Shown in pieces: positions 1 through 13,400 of a stretch of DNA of 64,000 nt. Each line of letters begins with the position of its first letter. Position 1 is the stretch's first letter. The stretch is from Bubalus kerabau. Its lineage: Eukaryota; Chordata; Mammalia; Artiodactyla; Bovidae. The notes below the pieces were generated by a model, which made no database searches, was not told the origin of the DNA, and saw nothing but the letters and a program-made list of their open reading frames with translations. The stretch covers positions 36,385,501 to 36,449,500 of the forward strand of contig NC_073635.1 of NCBI RefSeq assembly GCF_029407905.1, given 5' to 3'. A program made the position numbers and the translations under genes.

Positions 1-458
1 TGTGACTACACTCTGCGGCAAGAAGACTTTAAAGCATGTTCTTAACCCTCTACAAGTCTGAGATGTCCCGATCAAGCAGGACACATGGGATGTCAGACTC
101 AGAAGAAATAACAAAAGTATTTAGAACCTCCAACATCCACTTAAAAACATGGACAGAATAAAAACATATTTCATATTTTAAGATTCTAAACTATAATATT
201 CTGAAAAGACTAAATAATTAAATTCTAATAAAAGGAACATTCTCAGGTATTTTCGGCTCTGAAGTAGGCAGTTTTCAAAATGTTCTTTACATGTTTTATG
301 AATGTCTCCAACATTTGTTTTTAAAAGTAAAATAATATAAATGTATTTATAAATGAAATCGATAAAAGTTAACTTAATAAAATTTAGTTGTAAATGGAAA
401 AACAAATAACAAAAATAAAGTGTTAGTTTGGGGTTTCCCCCACCCCCCCAAGAAGAAT
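1..458. other. IFT88 intron, no recognised element
   Basis: AT-rich sequence with no exon, recognisable repeat or RNA gene. Confidence 0.5.
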
Positions 459-637
459 TGTTGTGGTTATTCAGATGCTAAGTCATGTCCAACTCTTTGC
501 GGCCCCATGAACTGCAGCACACCAGGCTTCCCTGTCCTTCACTATCTCCTGCAGTTTGCTCAAATTCATATCCATTCAGTTGGAGATGTCATCCAACCAT
601 CTCATCCTCTATTTCCCCTTTCTCCTCCTGCCCTCAT
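459..637 (-). repeat. BovB 3'-end fragment
   Basis: Reverse complement of the BovB 3' tail (gtccaactctttgc... ccaaccatctcatcctc). It is a 5'-truncated remnant in an IFT88 intron beyond exon 14. Confidence 0.8.
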
Positions 638-796
638 TAGGAAAACAGGTAAATCTCTGTTTTGGTTTCTTTTCCTGGCTGATGCTGTCTGAAGCTACAG
701 GCTTCAGCTTTCCTGAATGTGTCCATCTACCACCACTGGCCTTCACCCTGTCCATGTGCAGCTCTAATGGAGTGCTTTCTCTGCTATAAAGATGAC

Positions 797-925
797 CATA
801 GGGACCTCCCTAGCGGTCCACTGATTAGGACTCTGTGCTTCTACTGTTGGAGGCATGGCTCCATTCCTGGTCAGGAACTAAAATCCCTGCAAGTTGCCTA
901 GCATGGCCAAAAAAAGAAAGAAACA
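797..925 (+). repeat. CHR-type tRNA-derived SINE
   Basis: Begins gggacctccctagcggtcca, has the ggttc-like box B region, and ends in an A-rich tail. Diverged. The following 930-1330 has no recognised element. Confidence 0.75.
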
Positions 926-1333
926 GGAGTAACAGGTCAAAATTAAAAACACAGCATTGTTAAAGGAAATTATGTTTAGAAATAAAAATATTACTCTACT
1001 TCAGAATAATGACAGGTGATAGTATTCTAGAAAAGAGTTTCATAATAATATCACTTTGATCAGTTAACATGAAATTCCATCTAAACACTTATTTTTGGCT
1101 GGTTTTATTCATGAAATGAGAGCAAGTGCACAAGCCAAGCAGACCCAGCAGGGACGGTGACAACCGGGGGGTGGGTGGGCAGCAAAGCTCCATCTCACCT
1201 GCTCCATCCAGGGTCCCCTCCCCATGGCTGACTGTATTCAGACCTACCCAAACACTAGGCTGTCAGAGCAAGCAGGGCCTGGGAGGGGAGAGGGGCGGTC
1301 CCTGTGCATCTAAACACTTTTTTTAAAACTTAC

Positions 1334-1433
1334 CTGATTAAAGTCCTTTTGTCTCAGGTACGTAATTGCTTTGTTTATTTCCAGATCATTTGCCAGCTCT
1401 ACATACTGAGAGGCTTTCACAACTTCAACACAC
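1334..1433 (-). CDS. IFT88: IFT88 coding exon 14 (last in window)
   Basis: 100 nt. It completes Trp401 and encodes CVEVVKASQYVELANDLEIN then KAITYLRQKDFNQ (residues 402-434). Acceptor is tttatag; donor is gtaagt. No further IFT88 exon is visible in 1-1333, so the gene continues off the window. Confidence 0.96.
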
Positions 1434-4400
1434 CTATAAAATAAAGCATAAAAAAAGGTTATTTTAGGGGACTTCCCAGGTGGTACAGTGGTTAAGACTA
1501 TGCACTCCCAATGCAGGGGGCATGAGTTAGACACCTGGTCAGGGAACTAGACCCTACACGCTACAACTAAGAGTTCACATGCCGCAGTTCAAGACCCCTT
1601 GTACCCAACGAAGACCTGGTGCAGCCAAATAAATAGATACGTAATTTTTTTAAATGTTATAACTTTTAGAGTGTCCTTTGCTAATTTACCATATAATATG
1701 ATTTGCTTCATAAGCAGAAATCACTATTTGCAATTATTTATTCATTTTTCTAATAACAAAGTTTTAAATCAATAAAAGAAAACACCATGTCCATCCAATC
1801 ACAGTGAATTTCTCTCTTACCAGTCATAACCTACAGCAAAGGATGTTTCAATTACAGGAGCAATGAGTTTTGCAGCTGTCATGATATACTTTTCTGCCAT
1901 GGCTTTTCTACATCAAAAAAACAAAAACAGATTTATTTAGACGGTATAAAAAGTTTCAATTTACTCCTTAAAATATAAACTTATGCTACTGGAGAAGAGC
2001 AGAGAAACAGCTCTAGAAAGAATGAAGCAGCTGGGCAAAAGCGGAAACATTGATCAGCTATGGATGTGTCTGGTAGTGAAAGTAAAGTCTGATGCTGTAA
2101 AGAACAAAACTGCATAGGAAGCTGGAATGTTACACCTATGAATCAAGGTAAATTGGATATGGTCAAGCAGGAGAGGGGAGAATGAACACTGAGATCTTAG
2201 GAATCAGTGAACTAAAATGGATGGGAATGGGTGAATTTAATCAGTGACCATTATATCTACTACTGTGGGCAAGAATCCTTTAGAAGAAATGGAGTAGCCC
2301 TCATAGTCAACAAGAGAGTCCAAAATGCAGTACTTGGGGGCAATCTCAAAAACAACAGAATCATCTCAGCTCGTTTCCAAGGCAAACCATTCAATATCAC
2401 AGTAATCCAAGTCTATGCCCCAACCAGTAATGCTGAAGAAGCCTAAGTTGAATGGTTCTATGAAGACCTACAAGACCTTCTAAAGCGAACACCAAAAAAA
2501 AGATATCCTTTTCATCATAGGGGACTGGAACGCAAAAGTAGGAAGTCAAGAGACACCTAGAGCAACAGGCAACGTTGGCCTTGGAGTACAAAATGAAGCA
2601 GGGCAAAGGCTAACAGAGTTTTGCCAAGAGAATGCACTGGTCATAGCAAACACCCTCTTCCAACAACACAAGAGACAAGTCTAGACATGGACATCACCAG
2701 ATGGTCAAATTCTTTGCAGCCAAAGATGGAGAAGCTATATACAGTCAGCAAAAAAAGACCAGAAGCCGACTGTGGCTCAGATCATCAGCTCCTTACTGCA
2801 AAATTCAGGCTTAAATTGAAGAAAGTAGGGAAAACCTCTAGTTTATGACCTAAATCAAATCATTTATGATTATACAGTGGAGACGACAAACAGATTCAAG
2901 GGATTCGATTTGGTAGGAAGACTGCCTGAAGAACTATGGATGGAGGTTCATAACATTGTACAGGATGGGGTGACCAAAACTATCCCCAAGAAAAAGAAAT
3001 GCAAAAAGGCAAAGTGGTTGTCTGAGGGGGCCTTACAAATAGCTGACAAAAGAAGAGAAATGAAAGGCAAAGAAGAAAGGGAAAGATATACCCATGTGAA
3101 TGCAGCACTCCATAGACTAGCAAGGAGAAATAAGAAAGCCTTCTTAAGTGAAGAATCAAAGAAATAGATGAAAACAATAGAATGGGAAGGACCACAGATC
3201 TCTTCAAGAAAACTGGAGATACTAGGGGACTATTTCATGCAAAAATGGACACAATAAAGGACAGAAATGGCAAGGACCTAACAGAAGCAGAAGAGATTAA
3301 GAAGAGGTGACGAGAATACACAGAAGAACTACACAAAAAAGGTTTTAATGACCGGGATAACCACAATGGTGTGGTCACTTGCCTAGAGCCAAACATCCTG
3401 GAGTGTGAAATCAAGTGGGTCTTGGAAACATTACTGTGAAGAAAGGTAGCAGAGGTGATAGAATTCCAGATGAGCAATTTTAAATCCTAAAAGATGGTGC
3501 TGTTAAAGTGTTCACTCAACGTGCCAGAACATTTGGAAAACTCAGCAGGGGCCACTGGACTGGAAAAGGTCAGTTTTCATTCCAAATCCAAAGACAGGCA
3601 ATGCCAAAGAATGTTCAAATTACTGCACAATTGCAGTCAACTCACATGACAGTAGGACTATGCTCAAAATCCTTCAAGCTAAGCTTCAGCAGTACATGAA
3701 CTGAGAACTTCCAAATGTACAAGCTGGGTTTACAAAAGGCAGATGAACCAGAGATCAAATCACCAACATCTGGTGGATCACAGAAAAAGCAAGAGAATTC
3801 CAAAAAAACATCTACTTCTGCTTCAATGACTATGCTAAAGCCGTTGACTGTATGGATCACAACAAACCATGGAAAATTCTTAGACACAGGAATACTAGAC
3901 CACCTTACCTGCCTCCAGAGAATCCTGTATGCAGGTCAAGAAGCAACAGAACTGGACATGGAACAGTAGACTGGTTCCAAATCAGGAAAGGAGTACATCA
4001 AGGCTGTATATTGTCACCATGCTTATTTAACTTATATGCAGACTAACATCATGAGAAATGCTGAGCTAGACGAAGCACAGGCTGGAATCAAGATTGCCAG
4101 GAGAAATATCAATAACCTCAGATATGCAGATAACACCACCCTTCTGACAGAAAATGAAGAACTAAAGAGCCTCTTGATGAAAGTGAAAGTGGAGAGTGAG
4201 AAAGCTGGCTTAAAACTCAACATTCAGAAAACTAAGATCATGGCATCTGGTCCCATCATTTCATGGCAAACAGATGGGGAAACAATGGAAATAGTGCTAG
4301 ACTTTATTTTTTTGGTCTCCAAAATCACTGCAGATGATGACTGCAGCCATGAAATTAAAAGACACTTGTTCCTTGGAAGAAAAGCTATTACCAACCTAGA

Positions 4401-7400
4401 CAGCATATTAAAAAGCAGAGACATTACTTTCCAGCAAATGTCTGTCTAGTCAAGGCTATGGTTTTTCCAGTAGTCATGTATGGATGTGAGAGTTGGACTA
4501 TAAAGAAAGCTGAGCACTGAAGAATTGATGCTTTTGAGCTGTGGTGTTGGAGAAGACTCTTGAGAGTCCCTTGGACAGCAAGGAGATCCAACCAGTCCAA
4601 CCTAAAGGAAATAAGTCCTGAATATTCATTGGAAGGGCTTCCCTGGTGGCTCAGAGGTTAAAGTGTCTGCCTCCAATGTGGAAGACCCGGGTTCGATCCC
4701 TGTCGGGAAGATCCCCTGGAGAAGGAAATGGTAACCCACTCCAGTATTCTTGCCTGGAGAATCCCATGGACGGAGAAGCCTGGTAGGCTACAGTCCACAG
4801 GGTCACAAAGAGTCGGACACGACTGAGCGACTTCACTACTATTCATTGGAAGGACTGATGCTGAAGCTGAAACTCCAATACTTTTGGCCAACTGATGGGA
4901 AGAACTGACTCACTGGAAAAGACCCTGATGCTGAAAAAGATTGAAGGTGGAAGGAGAAGGGGCTGACAGAGGATGAGATGGTTGGATTGCATCACCAACT
5001 CAATGAACATGAGTTTGAGTAAGCTCCAGGAATTGGTGATGGACAGGGAGGCCTGGCGTGCTGCAGTCCATGGGGTCGCAAAGAGTCGGACACAACTGAG
5101 CTGAACTGAACTGCTCCTTGGAAGAAAAGCTATAACAAGCGTAGACAGTGTATTAAAAAGCAGAGATATCACTTTGCCGACAAAGGTCCATCTAGTCAAA
5201 GCTATGGTTTTTACAGCAATTGTGTATGGATGCGAGAGTAGGACCATAAAGAAGGCTGAGCACCAAGAATTGATGCTTTTGAACTATGGTGTTGGAGAAG
5301 ACTCTTGAGAGTCCCTTGGACTGCAAGGAGATCAAACCAGTCAATCCTAAAGGAAATCAACCCTGAATATTCATGGAAGGACTGATGCTAAAGCTCCAAT
5401 ACTTTGGCCAGCTGATGCTACCAGCTGACTGGGAAAGACCCTGATGCCAGGAAAGATTGAGAGGAGGAAAAGGGGGTGACAGAGAATGAGATGGTTGCAT
5501 GGCATCACTGACTTAATGGACGCGAGTTTGAGCAAGCTCCAGGAGACGGTGAAGGACAGGGAAGCCTGGTGCTGCAGTTTATGGGGTCGCAAAGAGTTGG
5601 ACATGACCTAGCGACTGAACAACAACAATAACATCAAGCATAAACACTGTCTACGGGCAGCTATGCTAGCGATCTATTTACAAATCAGGTTGAAAACCAC
5701 AACTGGGAAACGGGATTAGAAGGCCATGACGACCTGTGGGATCAGCAGTTCTTGGTCTGTGATGCCTCTGATTAAAGAAGAAAAGCAGGGAGTGGAATGG
5801 GGAGGGAGGGACGCAGGGGACAGACACAGGACTCTGCAGCTGAAGCTCTGGGACCTGTACCATCTGGAGAAGTAAAGGAGTGAAAACCACCACTGAAGAA
5901 GCTGTGGTATATATTAGAACTGAACTGCTACATGTCTCTACAGAGCTGCCTAATCTTCACCTTTCATACAAATGGAGTCAGATTCATGTTTACTGTAGCA
6001 TGTGTCAGTATTTCATTCATTTTATGGCTAAATAATATTTCACTGTATGGATGGACCAGATATTTTTTATCCATTCATGTTGTGAACATTTGGGTTGCTT
6101 CCCTTCTTGGATGGCTGCTATGAACATTTGTTAAGTGATTGTGCAGATGTATGCTCTAATTTTAAGCATGTTCATAACTGCCCATTGAAGCATTTTTATC
6201 ATGGTTGCTTTAAAATTTATCAAATAATTTTAACATCTCTGTCATTTCAGTGTTGGCATCTATGGACTGTCTTTTTTTCACTGAGATCTTCCTGGTTCTT
6301 GGTTTGGTGAGTGATTACTTATCAAAACTTGGACATTTTGAGAAGTTCCATAGCAACCTAGTGGTTAGGGTTCTGGGTTTTCACTGCCATGGTCTGGGTT
6401 CAATTCCTGGGTCAGGGAACTGAGACCTCCTGCAAGCTGCAGCACAGCCAAAAAAAAAAAAAAAGAAAGAATTTTGACATTTTGGGGGGGGGGGGGGTGT
6501 GTGTGTGTGTATATATAATGATGGAATATTACTCAGCCATAAAAAAGAATGGAATAACATCATGTGCAGCAACACGGATGGACCTAGAGATGATCATACT
6601 AAGTCAAATAAGCTGTTTATATGTGGAATCTAAAAAAATGATACAAATGAACTTATTTACAAAACAGACTCACAGGCATAGAAAACAAAGGGGAATGGGG
6701 AGTGTATATATATTAATATATAGAGAGTAAATCAACGTTTCAATAAAAAGTTAAAAATAAAATAATGTTCATTCAAGATCTTCAATACTACTTTCACCTT
6801 GATTTTAAGGATTTGGAAGTGATGTATTTTAAAGAGGCAAATGCTTTTGTATTTTATTTGGGGGAAAAAAAACTGATAGGTAGAAAATAAAAAGACTGAA
6901 TTTTATTGAAATCTTCTGTTTTAGCTGTATTTCTTGACATCACTCCAGCAGGCAGAGAAGAGATATCACCTCATCACTTGCAGATAAAGGGAGACGCCCA
7001 CATTCCCCACAGCCTGCTCTGACCCTCATCTTGTCCTTTGACTAAAGAAAGCAGGCTTTTTAAAAAATGCAGCCCCTGGCTTTCTGACTCCCTATTTCTT
7101 CAGCTCCCAGTCTAGGAAGCATGAGGGGATCACTGCCAGGCTGCTCCTCAAGTCACCAGGGCCCTTGCTCATCTGCCCTCTTGTCTCTACATTTCTTCTC
7201 ATTTTGTTTTATATACAATTCCCAGGGTTTTTATTTGTACTTAGTGGGACTTACATGGAAAAGTACATCTACTCCATCTTCCCAGAAAGATAAGCTTAAT
7301 TTTTACTGTTAAACTAACTTCTAAGGATTGAGGGCTCTCCATACACAGAGCTCCCCCGGTGACTCTAGTGGTAAAAAAAAAAACCCGCCTGCCAATGCAG

Positions 7401-10400
7401 GAGACCTAAGGGACATGGGTTAGATCCCTGGGTCAGGAAGATCCCCTGGAGGAGGGCATGGCAACCCACTTCAGTATTCTTGCCTGGAGAATCCCCACGG
7501 ACAGAGGAACTTTGAGGGCTACAGTCAAGAGGGTCACATAGAGTCGGACACTACTAAAGCGACTTAGCATGCATGTGTACATACAATGGAATATTATTCA
7601 GCCTTAAAAATGAAGGAAATCCTGTCACATGCTAAACACAGATGAAAAGCCAGTCACAAATGAACAAATACTGTGATTCCACTCAGATGAGGTCCCCAGA
7701 GCAGTGGATTTCATATAACAGACAGCAGAGTGGTGGCTGCCAGGGACTGGTGGGTAGGCAGGAGTTGGAGGGGGCGGTGCAGTGGGTACTGAGCTGCAGT
7801 GTGGAAGATGAAGACTTCTGAACACTAGTCACAAATCAATGTGAATGTTCTAATACTTAACACTATCTTTGAAAAGAAGAATTATCTACCATGGTTGAGA
7901 TAAATTTTACGTTATATGTATTTTACCATGATTTAAAAAAAATGAGTCCTCCCTCATACAATATAATTCCTAAGATGCCCAATGAATACTCAATATTAGA
8001 ATGTTCAAGCCATACTTGACAGAGACTAGGTACCATACTGGAGAAAGGAAGAAAACATATAAAGAGAAAGAATTTTGTCTTTGGGAGCTGCAATTTAATT
8101 GGGCAGGATAAAAATACACAGAGATATGTTTAAACAAAGGTAATATGAACAAAGTCCTAATAGTGCACCAGATGCAGAGGGAAAGCAAACTACAGAGAAG
8201 CAGAGAAACTGAGTAAAAATAACTGGGATTAACATGAGGACTAAGATTATTCTGAAGGAGAAAACAGAATTCAGTAAAGATAGAAATGGTTAAACAGCAC
8301 TATTCTAGAAATATATGGAACACAACAAGTTTTGAAAGGAATAATCAGAATGCACATTCAAGTCTCTTAGAGAAGTTAAGACCACATTTAATCATTAAGT
8401 GCCCAAAATATTACCTTTCACGTTCCATTTGTCTCAGATGATCATTTTTTATAGCTTCAATCACTAAATTAGTATGTGGGTCATCCTGGGGGAAAAGTGA
8501 AGGAATCAGAAGTAAACACTGAGCACTGAGTGGCTAATCAGCCTCAGCACTAGGCCACTGTACACAGTGGAGAGTGAGTCTTTCTGAACTGTTTTCCTCA
8601 TGTGAAGCAGAACTTTCTCTCTTTCTTCTGATGACTTGTCATACTCTTCACTGAACTAATGCAGATTCTAGCAGCTGACACAAGGTCAGGCTGGAAAGCA
8701 TAGGACCAAGAATATGGAAGCCATGGTTGTCAGTACAAATGGGTGAAATCCTAAGTCACATGTAATTGCTTTAATGACATCAGTGACTTAGTATGACCCT
8801 ACATTGACCTCTACTTCCTATTGAAGACACGGATGATTTCTTTCACAACATACATTATTTTTTCTCAATATGAAAGTTATATATGATATTTAACATCTAC
8901 CCAGCACTTACTATGTTCCAGGATTAAGCATTTCACATGCACTCCCTCATTCGATCCTCACAACCCTATACAGCAGGCTGTTATAATTAGTGCTATTTTA
9001 AATACAAAGGACAAGGAGAATAAATACTGAGCAGTGAGGCCAACCACCACACTGCCATTCCCTTGTAATCCATCAAGAAAATCTACCAGGTTCCTTATAT
9101 GAAATCAACATTACTATACCATCATGATCTATCAACATGGACAATTTCACATGATTTGACTTCACATAAGATAACATTAAGGAATGATCATTTTTCACAA
9201 GATTCTCCCTTTTGTTTTTTGAGTAAAATTGTGCAGTCTGTTTAAACCATAATCTCCAGCCCTAATCTAAATAACATGAAAATGATAAAACACATTAATA
9301 CAGGACTGGCAGAAAACTGAAGAGTCATCCATCCCAACTTCATCACTTCTGGAGACAGGGAAGCACAGCTAATTAGGAGCTGGCTATGTAAGAGTCTTCT
9401 TCATACTCACGCTTGGCGAAATGTATTTATCATCTTCATCAATTTCTAGTGGAACAGCAATCAGTTTTTGGAATGACTTCTTCATTTTTTCTCGATCTCC
9501 AATGGCAAAGTAACTAAGAATCAGATTGAAGCCTGCCTTCAGATTCGGAGCCATACTCATGATGTGCTCAAAAGAAGAGATGGCATCCGAATACTGCCCA
9601 GTTTTAATAAATGTGACTCCAATGTTCTGCATAATTTTAATCCTGAAAAAAAACATGGACTCCCTTTAAAAGTTTGAACTCCCCAGCTGGCAATCAAGTT
9701 ATTCCACAAATAATTTCCTCCTTTTCTTTGCCATGTTACTTCTTGTTTTGTTAAAGATTTACTGAAGTTTATTTTACACATTATAAAATTCACTTGCTTT
9801 AAGTATGTGATTCAATAACTATTGCTGTACTAACACAGTTGTGAAACCACAGTCACACTCTAAGTCATTTCCATTTCCCTAGAAAGAACACCTGTGCCCA
9901 CCTGCAATCACTCCTCAGTCTAGCCTCCAGCCCCAGGCAAATGCTAATTTCCTTTCTGTCTCTCTGGACTAGACTTGCCTTTCTAGACATTGCATGTGAA
10001 TGGAGTTATACAGCATGTGATACCCTGTGCCTTCATTCGGTTAGCATAATTTTTGAGGCTCCTCCGTATCTCAGCATGTAAGAGGATGTCATTCCTTTTT
10101 AATTGCTGAATAGTATTCTACAGCGCAGCTATACCACCTTCCATCCATTGACTATGTGATAGATACTTGGACTGCTTCTACTTTTTGGATATTATGAATA
10201 ATTCTGCTACAAACACTCATGTACAATCCTTTGTGACGATACATGTTTTCGTTTCTCCTGGTTATATACCTAACAGTGGAATTGGTCATATAGTAAATTT
10301 GCATTTAAATTTTTTTAAAAAACAACATTATTTTCCAAAGTGTCTGTGCTATTTTATATCCCCAGTGCATAAGGACTCTCATTTCTCTGCATCTTCCTCA

Positions 10401-13400
10401 GCACTGATCACTGTCTATATTTGATGACAGCTATTCAAGATGGGCTCGATAAAGGACAGAAATGGTATGGACCTAACAGAAGCAGAAGATATTAAGAAGA
10501 CATGGCAAGAACACACAGAAGAACTGTACAAAAAAGATCTTCACGACCCATATAATCACGATGGTGTGATCACTCATCTAGAGCCAGACATCCTGGAATG
10601 TGAAGTCAAGTGGGCCTTAGGAAGCATCACTACAAACAAAGCTAGTGGAGGTGATGGAATTCCAGTTGAGCTCTTTCAAATCCTGAAAGATGATGCTGTG
10701 AAAGTGCTGCACTCAATATGCCAGCAAATCCGGAAAACTCAGCAGTGGCCACAGGACTGGAAAAGGTCAGTTTTCATTCCAATCCCAAAGAAAGGCAATG
10801 CCAAAGAATGCTCAAACTACCGCACAATTGCACTCATCTCACATGCTAGTAAAGTAATGCTCAAAATTCTCCAAGCCAGGCTTCAGCAATACGTAAACCG
10901 TGAACTTCCTGATGTTCAAGCTGGTTTTAGAAAAGAGAGAGGAACCAGAGATCAAATTGCTAACATCTGCTGGATCGTGGAAAAAGCAAGAGAGTTCCAG
11001 AAAAACATCTAGTTCTGCTTTACTGACTATGCCAAAGCCTTTGACTGTGTGGATCACAATAAACTGTGGAAAATTCTGAAAGAGATGGGAATACCAGACC
11101 ACCTGACCTGCCTCTTGAGAAACCTGAATGCAGGTCAGGAAGCAACAGTTAGAAGTGGACATGGAACAACAGACTGGTTCCAAATAGGAAAAGGAGTACA
11201 TCAAGGCTGTATATTGTCACCCTGCTTATTTAACTTATATGCAGAATACATCATGAGAAACGCTGGACTGGAAGAAGCACAAGCTGGAATCAAGAGTGCT
11301 GGGAGAAAGATCAATAACCTCAGATATGCAGATGACACCACCCTTATGGCACAAAGTGAAGAGGAACTAAAAAGCCTCTTGATGAAAGTGAAAGTGGAGA
11401 GTGAAAAAGTTGGCTTAAAGCTCAACATTCAGAAAACGAAGATCATGGCATCCGGTCCCATCTCTTCATGGGAAATAGATGGGAAAACAGTGGAAAGAGT
11501 GTCAGACTTTATTTTTTTGGGCTCCAAAATCACTGCAGATGGTGACTGCAGCCATGAAATTAAAAGATGCTTACTCCTTGGAAGGAAAGTTATGACTAAC
11601 CTAGATAGCATATTCAAAAGCAGAGACATTACTTTGCCAACAAAGGTTCGTCTAGTCAAGGCTATGGTTTTTCCTGTGGTCATGTATGGATGTGAGAGTT
11701 GGACTGTGAAGAAGGCTGAGCGCCAAAGAATTGATGCTTCTGAACTGTGGTGTTGGAGAAGACTCTTGAGAGTCCCTTGGACTGCAAGGAGATCCAACCA
11801 GTCCATTCTGAAGGAGATCAGCCCTGGGATTTCTTTGGAGGGAATGATGCTGAAGCTGAAACTCCAGTACTTTGGCCACCTCATGGGAAGAGTTGACTCA
11901 TTGGAAAAGACTCTGATGCTGGGAGGGATTGGGGGCAGGAGGAAAAGGGGATGACAGAGGATGAGATGGCTGGATGACATCACTGACTCGATGGAGGTGA
12001 GTCTGGGTGAACTCCGGGAGTTGGTGATGGACAGGGAGGCCTGGCGTGCTGCGATTCATGGGGTTGCAAAGAGTTGGACACGACTGAGCGACTGAACTGA
12101 ACTGAACTGATTCTACCTTATTTCCAACCACTCCTTAATATAATCCCATTTCAACTAAATCCCTTTATTCATAATTCTCTGACCATCAGACTATGGTGTT
12201 TCCCAGCCTTTTCTCAGTGTCCTTTCGTCTGGAATGCCATCTCTGTCTTCACTTCAGTAACCAACTCAAGTGTACCTCCTTCACTAAGCCTTTCCTGACC
12301 TTTCCTGAGAATTCCTGTTCTCAGTAATTATTCCTGCAACTCTTTAAGAAATATCAATAACCTCAGATATGCAGATGACACCACCCTTATGGCAGAAAGT
12401 GAAGAGGAACTAAAAAGCCTCTTGATGAAAGCAAGAGAGAGTGAAAAAGTTGGCTTAAAGCTCAACATTCAGAAAACGAAGATCATGGCACCCAGTCCCA
12501 TCACTTCATGGCAAATAGATGGGGAAACAGTGGAAACAGTGGCTGACTTTATTTTTTTGGGCTCCAAAATCACTGCAGATAGTCATTGCAGCCATGAAGT
12601 TAAAAGATGCTTACTCCTTGGAAGGAAAGTTATGACCAACCTAGACAGCATATTAAAAAGCAGAGACATTACTTTGTCAACAAAGGTCCATCTAGTCAAG
12701 GCTATGGTTTTTCCAGCGGTCATGTATGGATGTGAGAGTTGGACTATAAAGAAAGCTGAGTGCAGAAGAATTGATGCTTTTGACCTGTGGTGTTGGAGAG
12801 TCCCTTGGACTGCAAAGAGATCCAACCAGTCCATCCTAAAGGAGATCAGTCCTGGGTGTTCATTGGAAAGACTGATGTTGAAGCTGAAACTCCAATATTT
12901 TGGCCACCTGATGCGAAGAGCTGACTCATTGGAAAAGACCCTGATGCTGGGAAAGATTGAGGGCAGGAGAAGGGGATGACAGAGGATGAGATGGTTGGAT
13001 GGCATCACCAACTCAATGGACATGGGTTTGGGTGGACTTCGGGAGTTGGTGATAGACAGGGAGGCCTGGTGTGCTGTGTTTCATGGGTCGCAAAGAGTCG
13101 GACAGGACTGAGCAACTGAACTGAACTGAATTACCATACTACCTCTTGACTGTGGATTGTTAAGTACTTACCATATACTATATAATACTATCTTTTTCTA
13201 AAATGTTTAAATTCTTGGTCTCACCTCGGTTAAAAGTACCTCAAGGGCACTATGTTCTATAAGTTAGATAACTGCTGATGATAGTGAGATATATTGCATA
13301 ATTCAAAAACAAATGTTTGCAAAAAGTGGCATTTACAAATAAATTAACTTTCTCAAGGGAACTGCACTGTGCCCAGGAGAAATTAGGAACAGTAAATATC

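Noticed and set aside
4670..4700. tRNA-like box A/box B sequences at many SINE heads (this is one example)
   Set aside because: They belong to Bov-tA and CHR SINEs. No free-standing tRNA gene with an intact cloverleaf was found.
11429..11983. 184-codon minus-strand frame
   Set aside because: Antisense shadow of BovB copy B. Equivalent shadows occur at 34408-34977 and 47334-47855 opposite other BovB copies.
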